DNA of 64,000 nt. Source: Mucilaginibacter sp. PPCGB 2223. GTDB taxonomy: Bacteria > Bacteroidota > Bacteroidia > Sphingobacteriales > Sphingobacteriaceae. Below are positions 52,554 to 61,408 of the stretch, in pieces. The notes below the pieces were generated by a model. That model searched no databases and was not told the origin of the DNA. It saw nothing but the letters and a program-made list of their open reading frames with translations. Where the stretch lies: contig NZ_MDJS01000003.1 in assembly GCF_001705515.1 (NCBI RefSeq), forward strand, positions 1 through 64,000. Direction: 5' to 3'. Within the stretch, counting starts at the first letter, position 1. Every line of letters starts with the position of its first letter. The translations under genes were made by a program, and so were the position numbers.

Positions 52554-53378
52554 TTAACTTTTCTTGTTGAAACAGGTGTGCATAAACAACAACTGGTACT
52601 TAATGGAATTTGACCAGTAAGGCCAGTTGTGCGCCCCGGGCCTGATGATGAAATCGTGGGGTATTTTTTGAGCCAGCAACTTATCGTGAAACTCACAGTT
52701 CACCTTGTAAAAAAAGTCGTCGCTGCCGCAATCGATGATCAGGGCCAGTTTACCGGGCGTAAGCAGGCCGATCATGTTGGTAACCGTATTTTTATCCCAT
52801 ACTTCTTTATTATCCTCGTAAGCGCCTAATTTTTCGGCTATCTTCCAGTTCTTCGGGAACGGTCTGAAATCTACACCGCCGCTGGTACTGCCTGCTGCGC
52901 CAAATACATCCTGGTGCTTAAATGCCAGGTACAAAGCGCCATGGCCGCCCATGCTCAAACCGGTTATCCCGCGGCCCGAACGGTCTTTAATAGTTTTATA
53001 ATGCGAATCGATCCAGTTTACCAATTCGGTAGCCACATAGGTTTCGTAACGCCAGTTCTTGTCCACCGGGCTGTCGAAATACCAACTGGTTACGTTGCCA
53101 TCGGCGCATACGATCATCATCTGGTACTGGTCGGCCAGATCCTTGATCTCGGGCACGTTATTTACCCAGTTATTGTAACTGCCACCGGCGCCGTGCAGCA
53201 AGTAAACTACGGGCATACTTTTCAGCTTGTTGTAGGCATCGGGGCGGATCACTACCGCTTTGATCTGCTTGTTCATGGCAGCGCTGTAGGTAGATACCGT
53301 GTCAACAGTAGCAGCAAAAGTTACATCGCGTACAAACGCGACCAGAAAAAACAGTACGATAGTTCTCAGATGTTTCAT
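52554..53378 (-). CDS. Secreted esterase (esterase D/feruloyl-esterase-like)
   Basis: 274 residues. Signal peptide about 1-22. MPVVYLLHGAGGSYNNW oxyanion region, GLSMGGHGALYLAFK nucleophile elbow, Asp in IDCGSDDFF and His in RPGAHNWPYW. Family members cleave acyl esters of sugars or S-formylglutathione. Its ATG overlaps the ThuA gene stop (ATGA), so the two secreted enzymes are translated together. Confidence 0.9.
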   Translation of the reverse strand: MKHLRTIVLFFLVAFVRDVTFAATVDTVSTYSAAMNKQIKAVVIRPDAYNKLKSMPVVYLLHGAGGSYNNWVNNVPEIKDLADQYQMMIVCADGNVTSWYFDSPVDKNWRYETYVATELVNWIDSHYKTIKDRSGRGITGLSMGGHGALYLAFKHQDVFGAAGSTSGGVDFRPFPKNWKIAEKLGAYEDNKEVWDKNTVTNMIGLLTPGKLALIIDCGSDDFFYKVNCEFHDKLLAQKIPHDFIIRPGAHNWPYWSNSIKYQLLFMHTCFNKKS

Positions 53379-54214
53379 TTACGGTTTTTATGCGTCCCCA
53401 TGTACAGGAGCGTATTGATGATCAGTTTGTCCTCGTATTCGTTCTCAAGCGTGTGCGAAAGATCTTTATTGGTATGATGCTCGTAATCGATATCATTATG
53501 CCCCATGTTCATATACAGCATCTTGTAATTTGTATTCGTCCAGGCAACGGGGTAATACCCGCTGTGCCATATCTCGCTTTGTTTTGGCCCTGTACCTAAA
53601 GGGAAACTTGCAGGATCGATTGAGAGCAGTATTTTGATGTTAGGATTATTACGCAGGTCTTTTTCCCACCGGTACCATTCATTGGGCGCCGATTTGAATG
53701 TTTCAGGCAAGCCTTTTACATAAGGTACTGAGGCATTCTCAACTTTCAATATAGCCGGGGTCGGCCGCCAGGTATTGCTCCCGTACTGGCCCGAACCTAA
53801 GAACTCGTTGTGGTACCAGTCCCAGTTCTGCTCGTAGCCCGACGGTGTTAATGCAAAAGCCGAAAAGTGGAAGCCTATCCATCCGCCGCCGTTCTCCATA
53901 TATTTTTTAAAAGCTTCGCGTTGCTCGGGTGCCTCGGGGCGGGTATCTAAAAACAACACGACCTGGTAATGCGACAGGTATTCGGCGTTCAGATTGCTCC
54001 ACACGTTGGTCGAATCGTAGGTAAAATTGTACTTCTTCGCCATCTCGGGGAACCATTTATTGGCCTCGTGCACAAAGCTGATGTGCGCCTGGTCGCTTTT
54101 AGCTGTATAGAACGCGATCACACGAAATTTAGGTTTGCCTTGTGCTCTTACTCCGCCACCTAAAAATAGCAGGGCAAGCATGGCAAACGCGGTTGCGGTT
54201 AGTTTTTTTATCAT
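53375..54214 (-). CDS. ThuA domain-containing secreted protein
   Basis: 279 residues; signal peptide about 1-24. RVIAFYTAKSDQAHISFVHEA, FLDTRPEAPEQREAFKKYMENGGGWIGFH and PVAWTNTNYKMLYMNMGHNDIDYEH are ThuA (class I glutamine-amidotransferase-like) features. ThuA proteins act in sugar metabolism in some bacteria; with the esterase, a polysaccharide role is plausible. Confidence 0.9.
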   Translation of the reverse strand: MIKKLTATAFAMLALLFLGGGVRAQGKPKFRVIAFYTAKSDQAHISFVHEANKWFPEMAKKYNFTYDSTNVWSNLNAEYLSHYQVVLFLDTRPEAPEQREAFKKYMENGGGWIGFHFSAFALTPSGYEQNWDWYHNEFLGSGQYGSNTWRPTPAILKVENASVPYVKGLPETFKSAPNEWYRWEKDLRNNPNIKILLSIDPASFPLGTGPKQSEIWHSGYYPVAWTNTNYKMLYMNMGHNDIDYEHHTNKDLSHTLENEYEDKLIINTLLYMGTHKNRK

Positions 54215-54307
54215 CGGTTATTGGGTTGGCAGGGTGTATAAAACTAAATATTCTTTTCCGATTTCAAAATTGAACCGCACAACAAAACCTATTCTGTTTA
54301 ATTCAGC

Positions 54308-54315
54308 TACATTTG
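54308..54315 (+). promoter_or_regulatory. -7 element before the SDR-like gene
   Basis: TACATTTG, 17 bases before the ATG at 54333. No clear -33 box. Confidence 0.45.
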
Positions 54316-54332
54316 TTTAACAAACAATAATT

Positions 54333-55010
54333 ATGATGAGCAATCCCGATATCAAAATACGCGCCATCGTTACCGGCAGCACAGGTATGGTTGGCGAAGG
54401 GGTTTTACAGGAATGCCTGCAACACCCACAGGTTGAAGCCGTTTTAGTGATCAACCGCAAGCCCTGCGGCGTAAGTCATCCAAAGCTTAAGGAAATTATC
54501 CATGCCGATTTTTTCGACATCTCTCCTGTCGCTTCACAATTAATCGGTTACAACGCCTGCTTTTTTTGCCTCGGTGTTTCGTCCATCGGGATGAAAGAGC
54601 CCGAATATTATAAGCTTACCTATACACTTACCATGCATATCGCACAAACATTAAGCAGTCTCAACCCGGGCATGACGTTTTGTTATGTATCCGGCGGCAG
54701 TACCGACAGTACCGAAAAAGGTAAGATGATGTGGGCAAGGGTAAAAGGTAAAACCGAGAACGACCTGGCAAAGCTCCCTTTTAAACAGGAGTACAATTTT
54801 CGCCCGGGTATGATGAAACCCGCCAAAGGAGCCAAAAATGTATTAAGGTATTATAAATACTTTAGCTGGCTGTACCCGTTGTTCAGGGCTTTAGGAATGG
54901 CCAGCACGATTGCCGAATTAGGCCGGGCCATGATCAATTCGGTATTATATGGTTATAAAACCCGGATACTGGAGATCAAAGATATTATCACTTTGGCTGG
55001 TGAAAACTAA
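54333..55010 (+). CDS. NAD(P)-binding Rossmann (atypical SDR) protein
   Basis: 225 residues. N-terminal TGSTGMVGEGVLQECLQ in place of the usual GxxGxxG, IGYNACFFCLGVSSIGM, and CYVSGGSTDSTEKGKMMWARVKGKTE (a Ser/Lys motif). Resembles the YybE/DUF4149-like epimerase relatives of unknown substrate. Its stop touches that of the convergent small lipoprotein gene. Confidence 0.8.
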   Translation: MMSNPDIKIRAIVTGSTGMVGEGVLQECLQHPQVEAVLVINRKPCGVSHPKLKEIIHADFFDISPVASQLIGYNACFFCLGVSSIGMKEPEYYKLTYTLTMHIAQTLSSLNPGMTFCYVSGGSTDSTEKGKMMWARVKGKTENDLAKLPFKQEYNFRPGMMKPAKGAKNVLRYYKYFSWLYPLFRALGMASTIAELGRAMINSVLYGYKTRILEIKDIITLAGEN

Positions 55011-55220
55011 TCAGCACCCGCAGGAAGAATTAGGTACCATTGTTTTCTGCCCCGTTGTGCCGTCGATATAATAGCAATTGCCATTGCTGTCTTTAAACAA
55101 CTGCTCGGTTACGTTTTGGTATTGATACGTGCCACAGGGCTGGTCTTTATTAACTTTAGTACAGGCGGTTACGGCTAAAAGCGCGATTGCGGGTATAAAA
55201 AAGAGTAATTTTGTCATCAT
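55011..55220 (-). CDS. Small Cys-rich lipoprotein
   Basis: 69 residues. Lipobox AVTAC (Cys20); mature part has Cys in DQPCGTY, GNCYY and the terminal SSCGC. A start at 55217 is equally possible. Not recognised. Confidence 0.7.
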   Translation of the reverse strand: MMTKLLFFIPAIALLAVTACTKVNKDQPCGTYQYQNVTEQLFKDSNGNCYYIDGTTGQKTMVPNSSCGC

Positions 55221-55306
55221 ATGAGGAATAATCCTGGTTAAAACATAGCTACGAAGATTAACAAATTTTATTGTGCATAGGCTATAAATTATTAGCTTTA
55301 TTTATC

Positions 55307-56275
55307 ATGAACCGAATCGACCGTATTACCGCCATATTGATACAACTTCAGTCAAAACGGGTTGTAAAAGCGCAGGATATCGCTTCGCGGTTCGACATCA
55401 GCTTACGTACCGTTTACCGCGATGTTAAAACGCTCGAGGAAGCCGGCATACCAATCATGGGCGAAGCCGGTATAGGCTATTCTATTATGGATGGTTACCG
55501 CTTGCCGCCGGTAATGTTTACGAAGGAAGAAGCTACAGCATTTTTAACAGCCGAAAAATTTATGGATAAGCTTACCGATACCCTTACCGGTGAAAGCTAT
55601 AAATCGGCCATGTATAAAATCAGGGCGGTTTTAAAAGCAGCCGAAAAAGACTTTTTAGAGCAACTGGATACCAGCATCGAGGTATTGAAGAGTAAAAAGG
55701 TACTTAGCCGCAATATAGATATCAGCCCTATCCAAAACATCCTGATCAAAGGCATTTCGGAGCGTAAGGTTTTATCGATACAATACTTCGCCAATCATAG
55801 CCAGGAAAGGACCAAACGCTCCGTCGAACCTATCGGTATTTTTTACCTCGATAACTTTTGGCACCTGATCGCCTGGTGCCGGCTGCGGAACGACTATCGC
55901 GATTTTCGGCTCGACCGGATATCCGATCTGGCTGTTACCGATATCGTTTTTAAGCAGGAACACCCGACCTTAAAAGAATATCTGAATAAGGTCACTGTGG
56001 AGAAGAGCCTGCAAACGGTGATTATCCGCGTCGATAAAAAGGCGTTGCCTTTTGTAAGCGAGCAGAAATACTACAGTGGCTTTATTTCAGAACGTGTGGT
56101 TGACGATAAGATGGAGATGACGTTTTTAACGGCCTCGATAGAAGGTTTTGCGCGATGGTATATGATGTTTGCCGATTATGCCGAAATTGTGAGTAACGAT
56201 CACCTCATCTATAAGATCGAAACCATCCTCACCAAGGTAAATATGCAGTTTGAGAAGAATGCGGCAATGAATTAA
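55307..56275 (+). CDS. WYL-domain transcriptional regulator (YafY family)
   Basis: 322 residues from ATG 55307 (MNRIDRITAILIQLQ); the frame is open to 55271. N-terminal HTH_11 winged helix (about 1-60), then the WYL domain with SVEPIGIFYLDNFWHLIAWCRLR, and a C-terminal WCX extension. WYL proteins sense ligands such as ssDNA/nucleotides and often regulate DNA-damage or defence genes; the target here is unknown. Confidence 0.92.
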   Translation: MNRIDRITAILIQLQSKRVVKAQDIASRFDISLRTVYRDVKTLEEAGIPIMGEAGIGYSIMDGYRLPPVMFTKEEATAFLTAEKFMDKLTDTLTGESYKSAMYKIRAVLKAAEKDFLEQLDTSIEVLKSKKVLSRNIDISPIQNILIKGISERKVLSIQYFANHSQERTKRSVEPIGIFYLDNFWHLIAWCRLRNDYRDFRLDRISDLAVTDIVFKQEHPTLKEYLNKVTVEKSLQTVIIRVDKKALPFVSEQKYYSGFISERVVDDKMEMTFLTASIEGFARWYMMFADYAEIVSNDHLIYKIETILTKVNMQFEKNAAMN

Positions 56276-56282
56276 CTTTATT

Positions 56283-56495
56283 TCACTGGCTATGCTTTTT
56301 CTTTTGATAATGTTCAGTCGGTGTTTCGGTATTATTGTATTTATCTCGTTTAGTCAAATACTTTAGTCGTAAAACAACTAAAGCCAGTATTACGAAAATT
56401 GTCAAACCAAAATATGGCGACATATTTTCATACGTCCTCGTAGGCCTTCCATAGTATCCTTTTGACGGATTAAGATCAATATTTTCCTGGGGCAT
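56283..56495 (-). CDS. Small membrane protein, paralogue 2 (70 aa)
   Basis: MPQENIDLNPSKGYYGRPTRTYENMSPYFG..., one transmembrane helix (about 27-44), then a charged tail. Shares the pattern P-T-x-T-Y-E-x-x-S-P-Y-x-G with the gene at 56635-56808. It follows the remnant at 56517-56618 just as its paralogue follows the intact ATPase gene. Confidence 0.7.
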   Translation of the reverse strand: MPQENIDLNPSKGYYGRPTRTYENMSPYFGLTIFVILALVVLRLKYLTKRDKYNNTETPTEHYQKKKHSQ

Positions 56496-56516
56496 AATAA
56501 ACTAAAAATACACTTT

Positions 56517-56618
56517 TTAGTTCGCAACTTTACCTTTTTCCAATCTCAAAACCGAATTCATACCATCCGGTGCTGCAAAACGTAACTCTATCAATATGGT
56601 ATTGACCGGGCTGCAGCA
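56517..56618 (-). pseudogene. Remnant of the ModF-like ATPase C-terminus
   Basis: Reads ...SPVNTILIELRF AAPDGMNSVLRLEKGKVAN and stop, resembling the intact C-terminus NTTLIYVTHYQHE IPDSVNLILRLDKGKRVE. An in-frame stop lies just upstream, so it is not a gene. It indicates a tandem duplication of the ATPase 3' end plus the small membrane protein. Confidence 0.7.
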
Positions 56619-56634
56619 AGAATGATGCTATGAA

Positions 56635-56808
56635 CTAAGGTTTAAACCACGTCCGGTAACGGGTGCCCGAAGCACGGTTTCTTGCTAACCACCTTAAACG
56701 GAAAATAATCATTGCAAAAACAAGCACAATACCCACACCTACATAAGGAGAGACGTGCTCGTATGTAGGTATCGGAGATGGCTGATAATAACCAGCATAT
56801 TGATCCAT
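56635..56808 (-). CDS. Small membrane protein, paralogue 1 (57 aa)
   Basis: MDQYAGYYQPSPIPTYEHVS then PYVGVGIVLVFAMIIFRL: a TM helix at about 22-37, then a basic tail. Starts 15 bases after the ATPase gene stop and pairs with the 70-residue paralogue. Below usual ORF length cut-offs; conservation of the P-TYE-SPY-G pattern between paralogues supports it as coding. Confidence 0.7.
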   Translation of the reverse strand: MDQYAGYYQPSPIPTYEHVSPYVGVGIVLVFAMIIFRLRWLARNRASGTRYRTWFKP

Positions 56809-56823
56809 ATCACTAAGTTAATA

Positions 56824-58323
56824 CTATTCCACACGTTTTCCTTTATCTAACCTTAAAATTAAATTTACACTATCCGGTATCTCATGCTGGTAATGCGTAA
56901 CATAAATCAGCGTGGTGTTACCTAAAATGCAAATCGCATCGACAACATGTTTAAAATGCAACTGCTGATGCGCATCCAATCCCTGGCAGGGTTCGTCAAA
57001 TATCAGCAGCGGCGGGTTTTTAACCAGTGCGCGCGCCAGCAGTACCAGGCGTTGTTTGCTTGCAGATATGCTTTTTAACGGTTTACGTGCATCGGCTTCC
57101 AGTTCGAGCAGCTTCATCCAGCGCAAGGCAATCTCCGCTTTCGCGGATTGGCTCGGCCTGAACAGGCCCAAAGTGTCGTAAAAACCCGATTCGATTACCT
57201 GCAGGCAGCTGTTTTCGGTGGGGAAATACTGGTGCAGCTCGGGAGAAACGAAGCCTATTTTGTTTTTGATGTCCCATATACTTTCGCCGCTGCCGCGCTT
57301 ACGGTCGAACAGCACGATATCATTGGCATAGGCCTGCGGGTTATCGCCGTTGATCAAACTTAGCAGTGTTGATTTACCGGCGCCGTTCGGTCCGAGCAAG
57401 GCCCAGTGCTCGCCTTGTTTGATGGTCCAGTCAACCTTATCCAGCACCTGGTTTTCGCCATACCTGATGCTCACCTGCTCCATCTTCACGATATGATCGA
57501 AGCTTTGGGCAGGCGTTGCCGAAAGCAGGTGCTGAAGTTCATCTGTATTAATTTTTGCCGTTTCGGCGATGTTTACCATTTCGGGCTTAAAATCGGCCTT
57601 AGGTAAACGATCAATAATTTTTCCCTGGTGCAGAATGGCTACGTTCGTAATGGTTCGTGGTATTTCGGCCGGCGAAGTTGCCATTACAATAGTAATTCCC
57701 GATCGGGCTATTTCGTTGATGATCTGGTCGAAGCCTGCCCTGCTGTGCACATCCAACCCGGTTAAAGGGTTATCCAGCAACAGCAAAACCGGGTGTTTAA
57801 GCAATGCCGCTGCAATCATCAAGCGTTTGGTTTCGCCGTTACTTAATTTAATAAGCTGCTTATCGCGAAGTGGCTGCAGGTTTAACCTGTCGATAACCCG
57901 CTCAATCGTCCAGAACTGACTGATATGGCTTACCGGTTCGATACCGTTCAGGTAAGCCTCAACAGTCGGAGCATCTTCCGAGTCGGACGAGTTAAAGCGT
58001 TGCTGGTAGTAAAAATCGGCCGTGTTCGATAGGTTGCGGAAACTGTGCTTGGGCGACACTATTGCAATCAGTTTATGATGGGTAAGATAAGCGTCCTGAT
58101 CCGGATTTGCCTTCAGCATGTTCTCAAAATACCAATGATGGATACTTCCTCCAACCACATTAAATTTACCTGCCATAGTTTGCAACAGGGCGCTTTTGCC
58201 CGAGCCGCTCTCGCCTACAAGTGCCCAGTGTTCGCCTTTGCTGATATCAAAATCAAGGTTAGTAAAAAGTGTTTGATCGAGGTAACGTACGGTGATATTC
58301 CGGATAGACAGCAGCTTATTCAT
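56824..58323 (-). CDS. ModF/PhrA-like ATPase with two ABC domains
   Basis: 499 residues. Two ATP-binding cassettes: Walker A GESGSGKSALL (about 37) and GPNGAGKSTLL (about 310); the first signature is LSNGETKRLMIA, the second is altered (ISASKQRLVLLARAL); Walker B LLLLDNPLTGLD and LLIFDEPCQGLD. No membrane domain. ModF-like proteins lack permeases and have roles in molybdate regulation or translation-linked functions; the exact role here is open. Confidence 0.88.
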   Translation of the reverse strand: MNKLLSIRNITVRYLDQTLFTNLDFDISKGEHWALVGESGSGKSALLQTMAGKFNVVGGSIHHWYFENMLKANPDQDAYLTHHKLIAIVSPKHSFRNLSNTADFYYQQRFNSSDSEDAPTVEAYLNGIEPVSHISQFWTIERVIDRLNLQPLRDKQLIKLSNGETKRLMIAAALLKHPVLLLLDNPLTGLDVHSRAGFDQIINEIARSGITIVMATSPAEIPRTITNVAILHQGKIIDRLPKADFKPEMVNIAETAKINTDELQHLLSATPAQSFDHIVKMEQVSIRYGENQVLDKVDWTIKQGEHWALLGPNGAGKSTLLSLINGDNPQAYANDIVLFDRKRGSGESIWDIKNKIGFVSPELHQYFPTENSCLQVIESGFYDTLGLFRPSQSAKAEIALRWMKLLELEADARKPLKSISASKQRLVLLARALVKNPPLLIFDEPCQGLDAHQQLHFKHVVDAICILGNTTLIYVTHYQHEIPDSVNLILRLDKGKRVE

Positions 58324-58373
58324 AGCAGTATGGTAACAGGCTGCTAAACTATGTTTTTAAAACTACCGGGCAT

Positions 58374-58404
58374 AAAAAAAGGCTGTTTATTTAGATAACG
58401 GCCT
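58374..58404 (-). terminator. Likely terminator of the 58428 lipoprotein gene
   Basis: Hairpin GGCCGTT / AACAGCC (one mismatch) followed on the minus strand by seven Ts. Confidence 0.5.
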
Positions 58405-58427
58405 TCTTCGTATTCTTTTATCGATGA

Positions 58428-58922
58428 TCAGTTCGAATTCGATTCTTCGTTAATTACCGGCGGAACGTAATACTCGCCATCTTTATAAAAATCAAAATTG
58501 AATAACTGCCCGTTAATGTATTCAAACTCGGCAAACTTGTTGTCTTTGTAATTGGTCGCTAACTTGTTATCTGCTGTCTGCTGAAAATCGCGGTCGAGGC
58601 CCGACCCCTTTTTATAAAACGTAAAATATACAGCCGGGTACCTTTTCAATTCGTTGTGTAACGAATCTCGTATAAAATCCTTTATCCTGTCTTTAGTCAG
58701 TTCGGTATAATCAACACTCTCGTTAATAAGGTAATATTTGATCTTGATGCCGTTACGGCGCTCTTTACCTACATCCTCATCTTTATCAAACTTTACACTA
58801 TCGATGTAAGGACTAAGCGGGTATATTTTGATGAGGTTGCGGCGTGAAGCCTTTAGCGTACAGCTATAAACAGTAATTATAAAAACAAACAGGGTAAAAA
58901 GGTAAAAGTATTTTCTCATCAA
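58428..58922 (-). CDS. Lipoprotein of unknown function
   Basis: 164 residues. Signal and lipobox TVYSC (Cys21); charged soluble domain with RRNGIKIKYYLINESVDYTE. Not recognised. A possible -7 element TATTTTTG lies on the minus strand at 59038-59045. Confidence 0.7.
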   Translation of the reverse strand: MMRKYFYLFTLFVFIITVYSCTLKASRRNLIKIYPLSPYIDSVKFDKDEDVGKERRNGIKIKYYLINESVDYTELTKDRIKDFIRDSLHNELKRYPAVYFTFYKKGSGLDRDFQQTADNKLATNYKDNKFAEFEYINGQLFNFDFYKDGEYYVPPVINEESNSN

Positions 58923-59106
58923 GTCAACAAAAGTTTAATTAATCAAGTGTCTACCGGTATACGGAAACAATACTGTTTTGGTTTAGCGCACAGTTACATT
59001 TTAAACGTAACTACATCAAATTCACCAAAATAAGCCGCAAAAATACAATTTAAAGTCGAAACCACACCTGGTACCGGCAGTTGTGAATAAATATTTTAGA
59101 TACCTG

Positions 59107-60771
59107 CTATAATAGCGGCAAATCGAAATAGAAAGTTGAGCCCTTGCCAAACTCGCTGATCACTCCGATATCTCCACTGTGTGCTTTGATGATCTCGGAG
59201 CAGATATAAAGCCCCATACCCAAGCCGCTGGCCAGAAATTTTTTATCCTCTACCCGGTAAAAACGCTCGAATATTTTATCTTTCTGTTCATCGGTTAAGC
59301 CGATGCCGAAGTCGGTTACAGATACACGTACATAATCATGATGGCATTGCCCGCTGATAATAATGTGTTTGCTATCCTGAGAATATTTCACCGCATTACT
59401 TATAAAATTCATCAACACCTGCTCTAACCGCTCGGTGTTGCCTTTTACAAAAACATCTTCAATGTTTTGGATTTCAAAATGGTGCAGCGGGTAAATATGG
59501 CGCGCGTTATCTATACAACTATCTACCAGCTCCCTAACCCCCACTCTATTCATCTGATACTCAAGCCGCCCGGCGTTTATCTTGCTTACATCAAGCAAAT
59601 CATTAACCAGGTATTGCAGTTTGCTTGCCGCATCGGTTGCTTTATTGATAAACAGTTTAACAGGCTTAGGTACTGTTTCGCCTTTATAGTTATCGATAAT
59701 TTGCAGATAACCTTTGAGGCTGGTTAAGGGCGTTTTTAATTCGTGGCTTGCAATGCCGATAAATTCGTCTTTCTTCTCCATCGCCCGTTTCTGGTCTTCG
59801 ATATCCGTAGCAGTTCCCACCCAAAGGGTGATCTCACCGTCCTCGTTATACAAGGGGATGCCCCGGTTAAGGTGCCAGCGGTAAGTACTATCGGATGCGC
59901 GTTTATAACGGTTTTCTATTTCAAAGGTATGGCCTGTTTGTAAAGCCGAACGATACCGTCTTAACGTTTCAGCTACATCATCGGGGTGTATAACCAGCTT
60001 CCAGCTAAACGCGCTTACAACATCAATATCTATGCCGGTATAGTCATACCATTGCTGATTGTTAAAATTGACCGAACCATCCGGCAAATTGGTCCATATC
60101 ATTTGCGGAATGTTATTGGCAAGGAACCTGAAATGCTCCCGGCTCGCGAAAAGCTCCTGAGTGCGTGCTCTTACCAGTGTTTCCAGTTCATTGTTAAGCT
60201 TTTCGGTCGCGCTGCGCGCTTCCTCTAACTGATCGTTCTTTATCCTTAATTGTTGCTGCGTTTCTTTTTGTGCCGAAAGGTCGGTAACAATGATACTAAG
60301 GGCCATACCCTCATCAAATTCGAGCGTTGTGCATGAAAGCAGGAAAGGTACTGCATTGCCGTTTGCGGTGTTAAGCACGATCTCATCTTTACAATCGGCA
60401 TCCCAACCGCGTTTAAACAAGTTTAAAAACTCCTCTTTAAGCTGCGGGTGTACAAAGGTCTCGAATGCAACCCCCATCACCTTTTCGAGCGACGAATCCA
60501 GCATTCGGGCAAAGCGCGAATTACTGTAAAGGATTATTCCGTCCTCGTTAAGCGTAACGGCCCCTTCGGCCATTTTTTCAATAAATACCCGATAGGTTTG
60601 GTCGGCGCTTTTTAAAGTATATAACTGGTTTTCGCCGTCCTCGCCCCGCACCACAAGGGTATCAACCTTACCGTTCCTTATCGCATCAATGGTTTCATTG
60701 GCTTCCTCCAGCCGGTGCTTCAGCTCCCGGTATTCGCTTAGTAATTGATCATATGCTTTCGGCTCGTTCAT
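59107..60771 (-). CDS. PAS-domain sensor histidine kinase of the kai operon
   Basis: 554 residues. An N-terminal coiled coil (1-40), PAS domain 1 (about 60-180), a second coiled coil (about 180-215), PAS/PAC domain 2 (about 220-335), then DHp with the phospho-acceptor His in IASHELKTPLTSLKGY, and HATPase_c with NFISNAVKYS, TDFGIGL and SGLGMGLYI. No receiver domain or membrane segments, so it is a cytosolic kinase. ATG 60771 overlaps the kaiB stop (TGATG) and is preceded by a strong GGAGG; probably the output kinase of the KaiBC module (inference). Confidence 0.93.
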   Translation of the reverse strand: MNEPKAYDQLLSEYRELKHRLEEANETIDAIRNGKVDTLVVRGEDGENQLYTLKSADQTYRVFIEKMAEGAVTLNEDGIILYSNSRFARMLDSSLEKVMGVAFETFVHPQLKEEFLNLFKRGWDADCKDEIVLNTANGNAVPFLLSCTTLEFDEGMALSIIVTDLSAQKETQQQLRIKNDQLEEARSATEKLNNELETLVRARTQELFASREHFRFLANNIPQMIWTNLPDGSVNFNNQQWYDYTGIDIDVVSAFSWKLVIHPDDVAETLRRYRSALQTGHTFEIENRYKRASDSTYRWHLNRGIPLYNEDGEITLWVGTATDIEDQKRAMEKKDEFIGIASHELKTPLTSLKGYLQIIDNYKGETVPKPVKLFINKATDAASKLQYLVNDLLDVSKINAGRLEYQMNRVGVRELVDSCIDNARHIYPLHHFEIQNIEDVFVKGNTERLEQVLMNFISNAVKYSQDSKHIIISGQCHHDYVRVSVTDFGIGLTDEQKDKIFERFYRVEDKKFLASGLGMGLYICSEIIKAHSGDIGVISEFGKGSTFYFDLPLL

Positions 60772-61103
60772 CACTCCTCCTGCTTCTTCAACTCAAGTCC
60801 GCGTAATACTTTGTCCGTGTCAGACATATCTCCGATCATCCGGCGCTCCGGCAAAGGGAACTTCCGCATTAACATGGGTATGGCTATCAGGTCTTCGCTG
60901 GCGGCTATAAAGGGCTGTTGATGAACATCAATTATCTCGAGCTCATAACGGCCGTTCAGATACTTTTCGCAAATATTTTTGGTGTTGGTTATTGCGCGTA
61001 TAGAATTAGGCGATGCTCCTGTAACAAATAACCTCAGGATGTATCTTTTTTCACCGCTCTCACCAAGCTTTAAATTATCGGGCACTACGGGTTGCTCATC
61101 CAT
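60771..61103 (-). CDS. KaiB-domain protein, second copy
   Basis: 110 residues. RYILRLFVTGASPNSIRAIT and EIIDVHQQPFIAASEDLIAI, PMLMRKFPLPERRMIGDMSD match the thioredoxin-like KaiB fold, with an N-terminal extension of about 15 residues. More divergent than the neighbouring KaiB. It may bind KaiC or act as the N-terminal sensory KaiB domain does in SasA, since the kinase next door lacks one (inference). Confidence 0.92.
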   Translation of the reverse strand: MDEQPVVPDNLKLGESGEKRYILRLFVTGASPNSIRAITNTKNICEKYLNGRYELEIIDVHQQPFIAASEDLIAIPMLMRKFPLPERRMIGDMSDTDKVLRGLELKKQEE

Positions 61104-61114
61104 TATCAGCTATT

Positions 61115-61405
61115 TTATAGCGGCCTGATATTCAGCCCTACCAGTACTTTTTCTTCGTTTGATAAATCCCCAATAATTTTCCGTATGGGTTCGGGTACCT
61201 TACGCACCAGGGTTGGGATAGCCAGTATCTGGTCGCCCTCGGCAAGCTGCGGGTTAACAAGCAGGTCTATAACCTCAATCTGGTACTGGCCCTTCAGGTG
61301 CTCTTCGCAATACTTTTTAAGGTTTTGCAAAGCAGTTACCGATTTGGCGGTTTTCCCGGCAATATAAAGCCTCAGCTCCCATGTAGTATCTTGTTGCTCT
61401 GTCAT
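61115..61405 (-). CDS. kaiB: KaiB
   Basis: 96 residues, normal KaiB length. [40 protein letters not shown] and [19 protein letters not shown] are very close to cyanobacterial KaiB in both ground-state and fold-switch segments. Three bases downstream of kaiC. Binds the CI ring of KaiC in the phosphorylated state in characterised systems. Confidence 0.95.
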   Translation of the reverse strand: MTEQQDTTWELRLYIAGKTAKSVTALQNLKKYCEEHLKGQYQIEVIDLLVNPQLAEGDQILAIPTLVRKVPEPIRKIIGDLSNEEKVLVGLNIRPL

Positions 61406-61408
61406 GTT

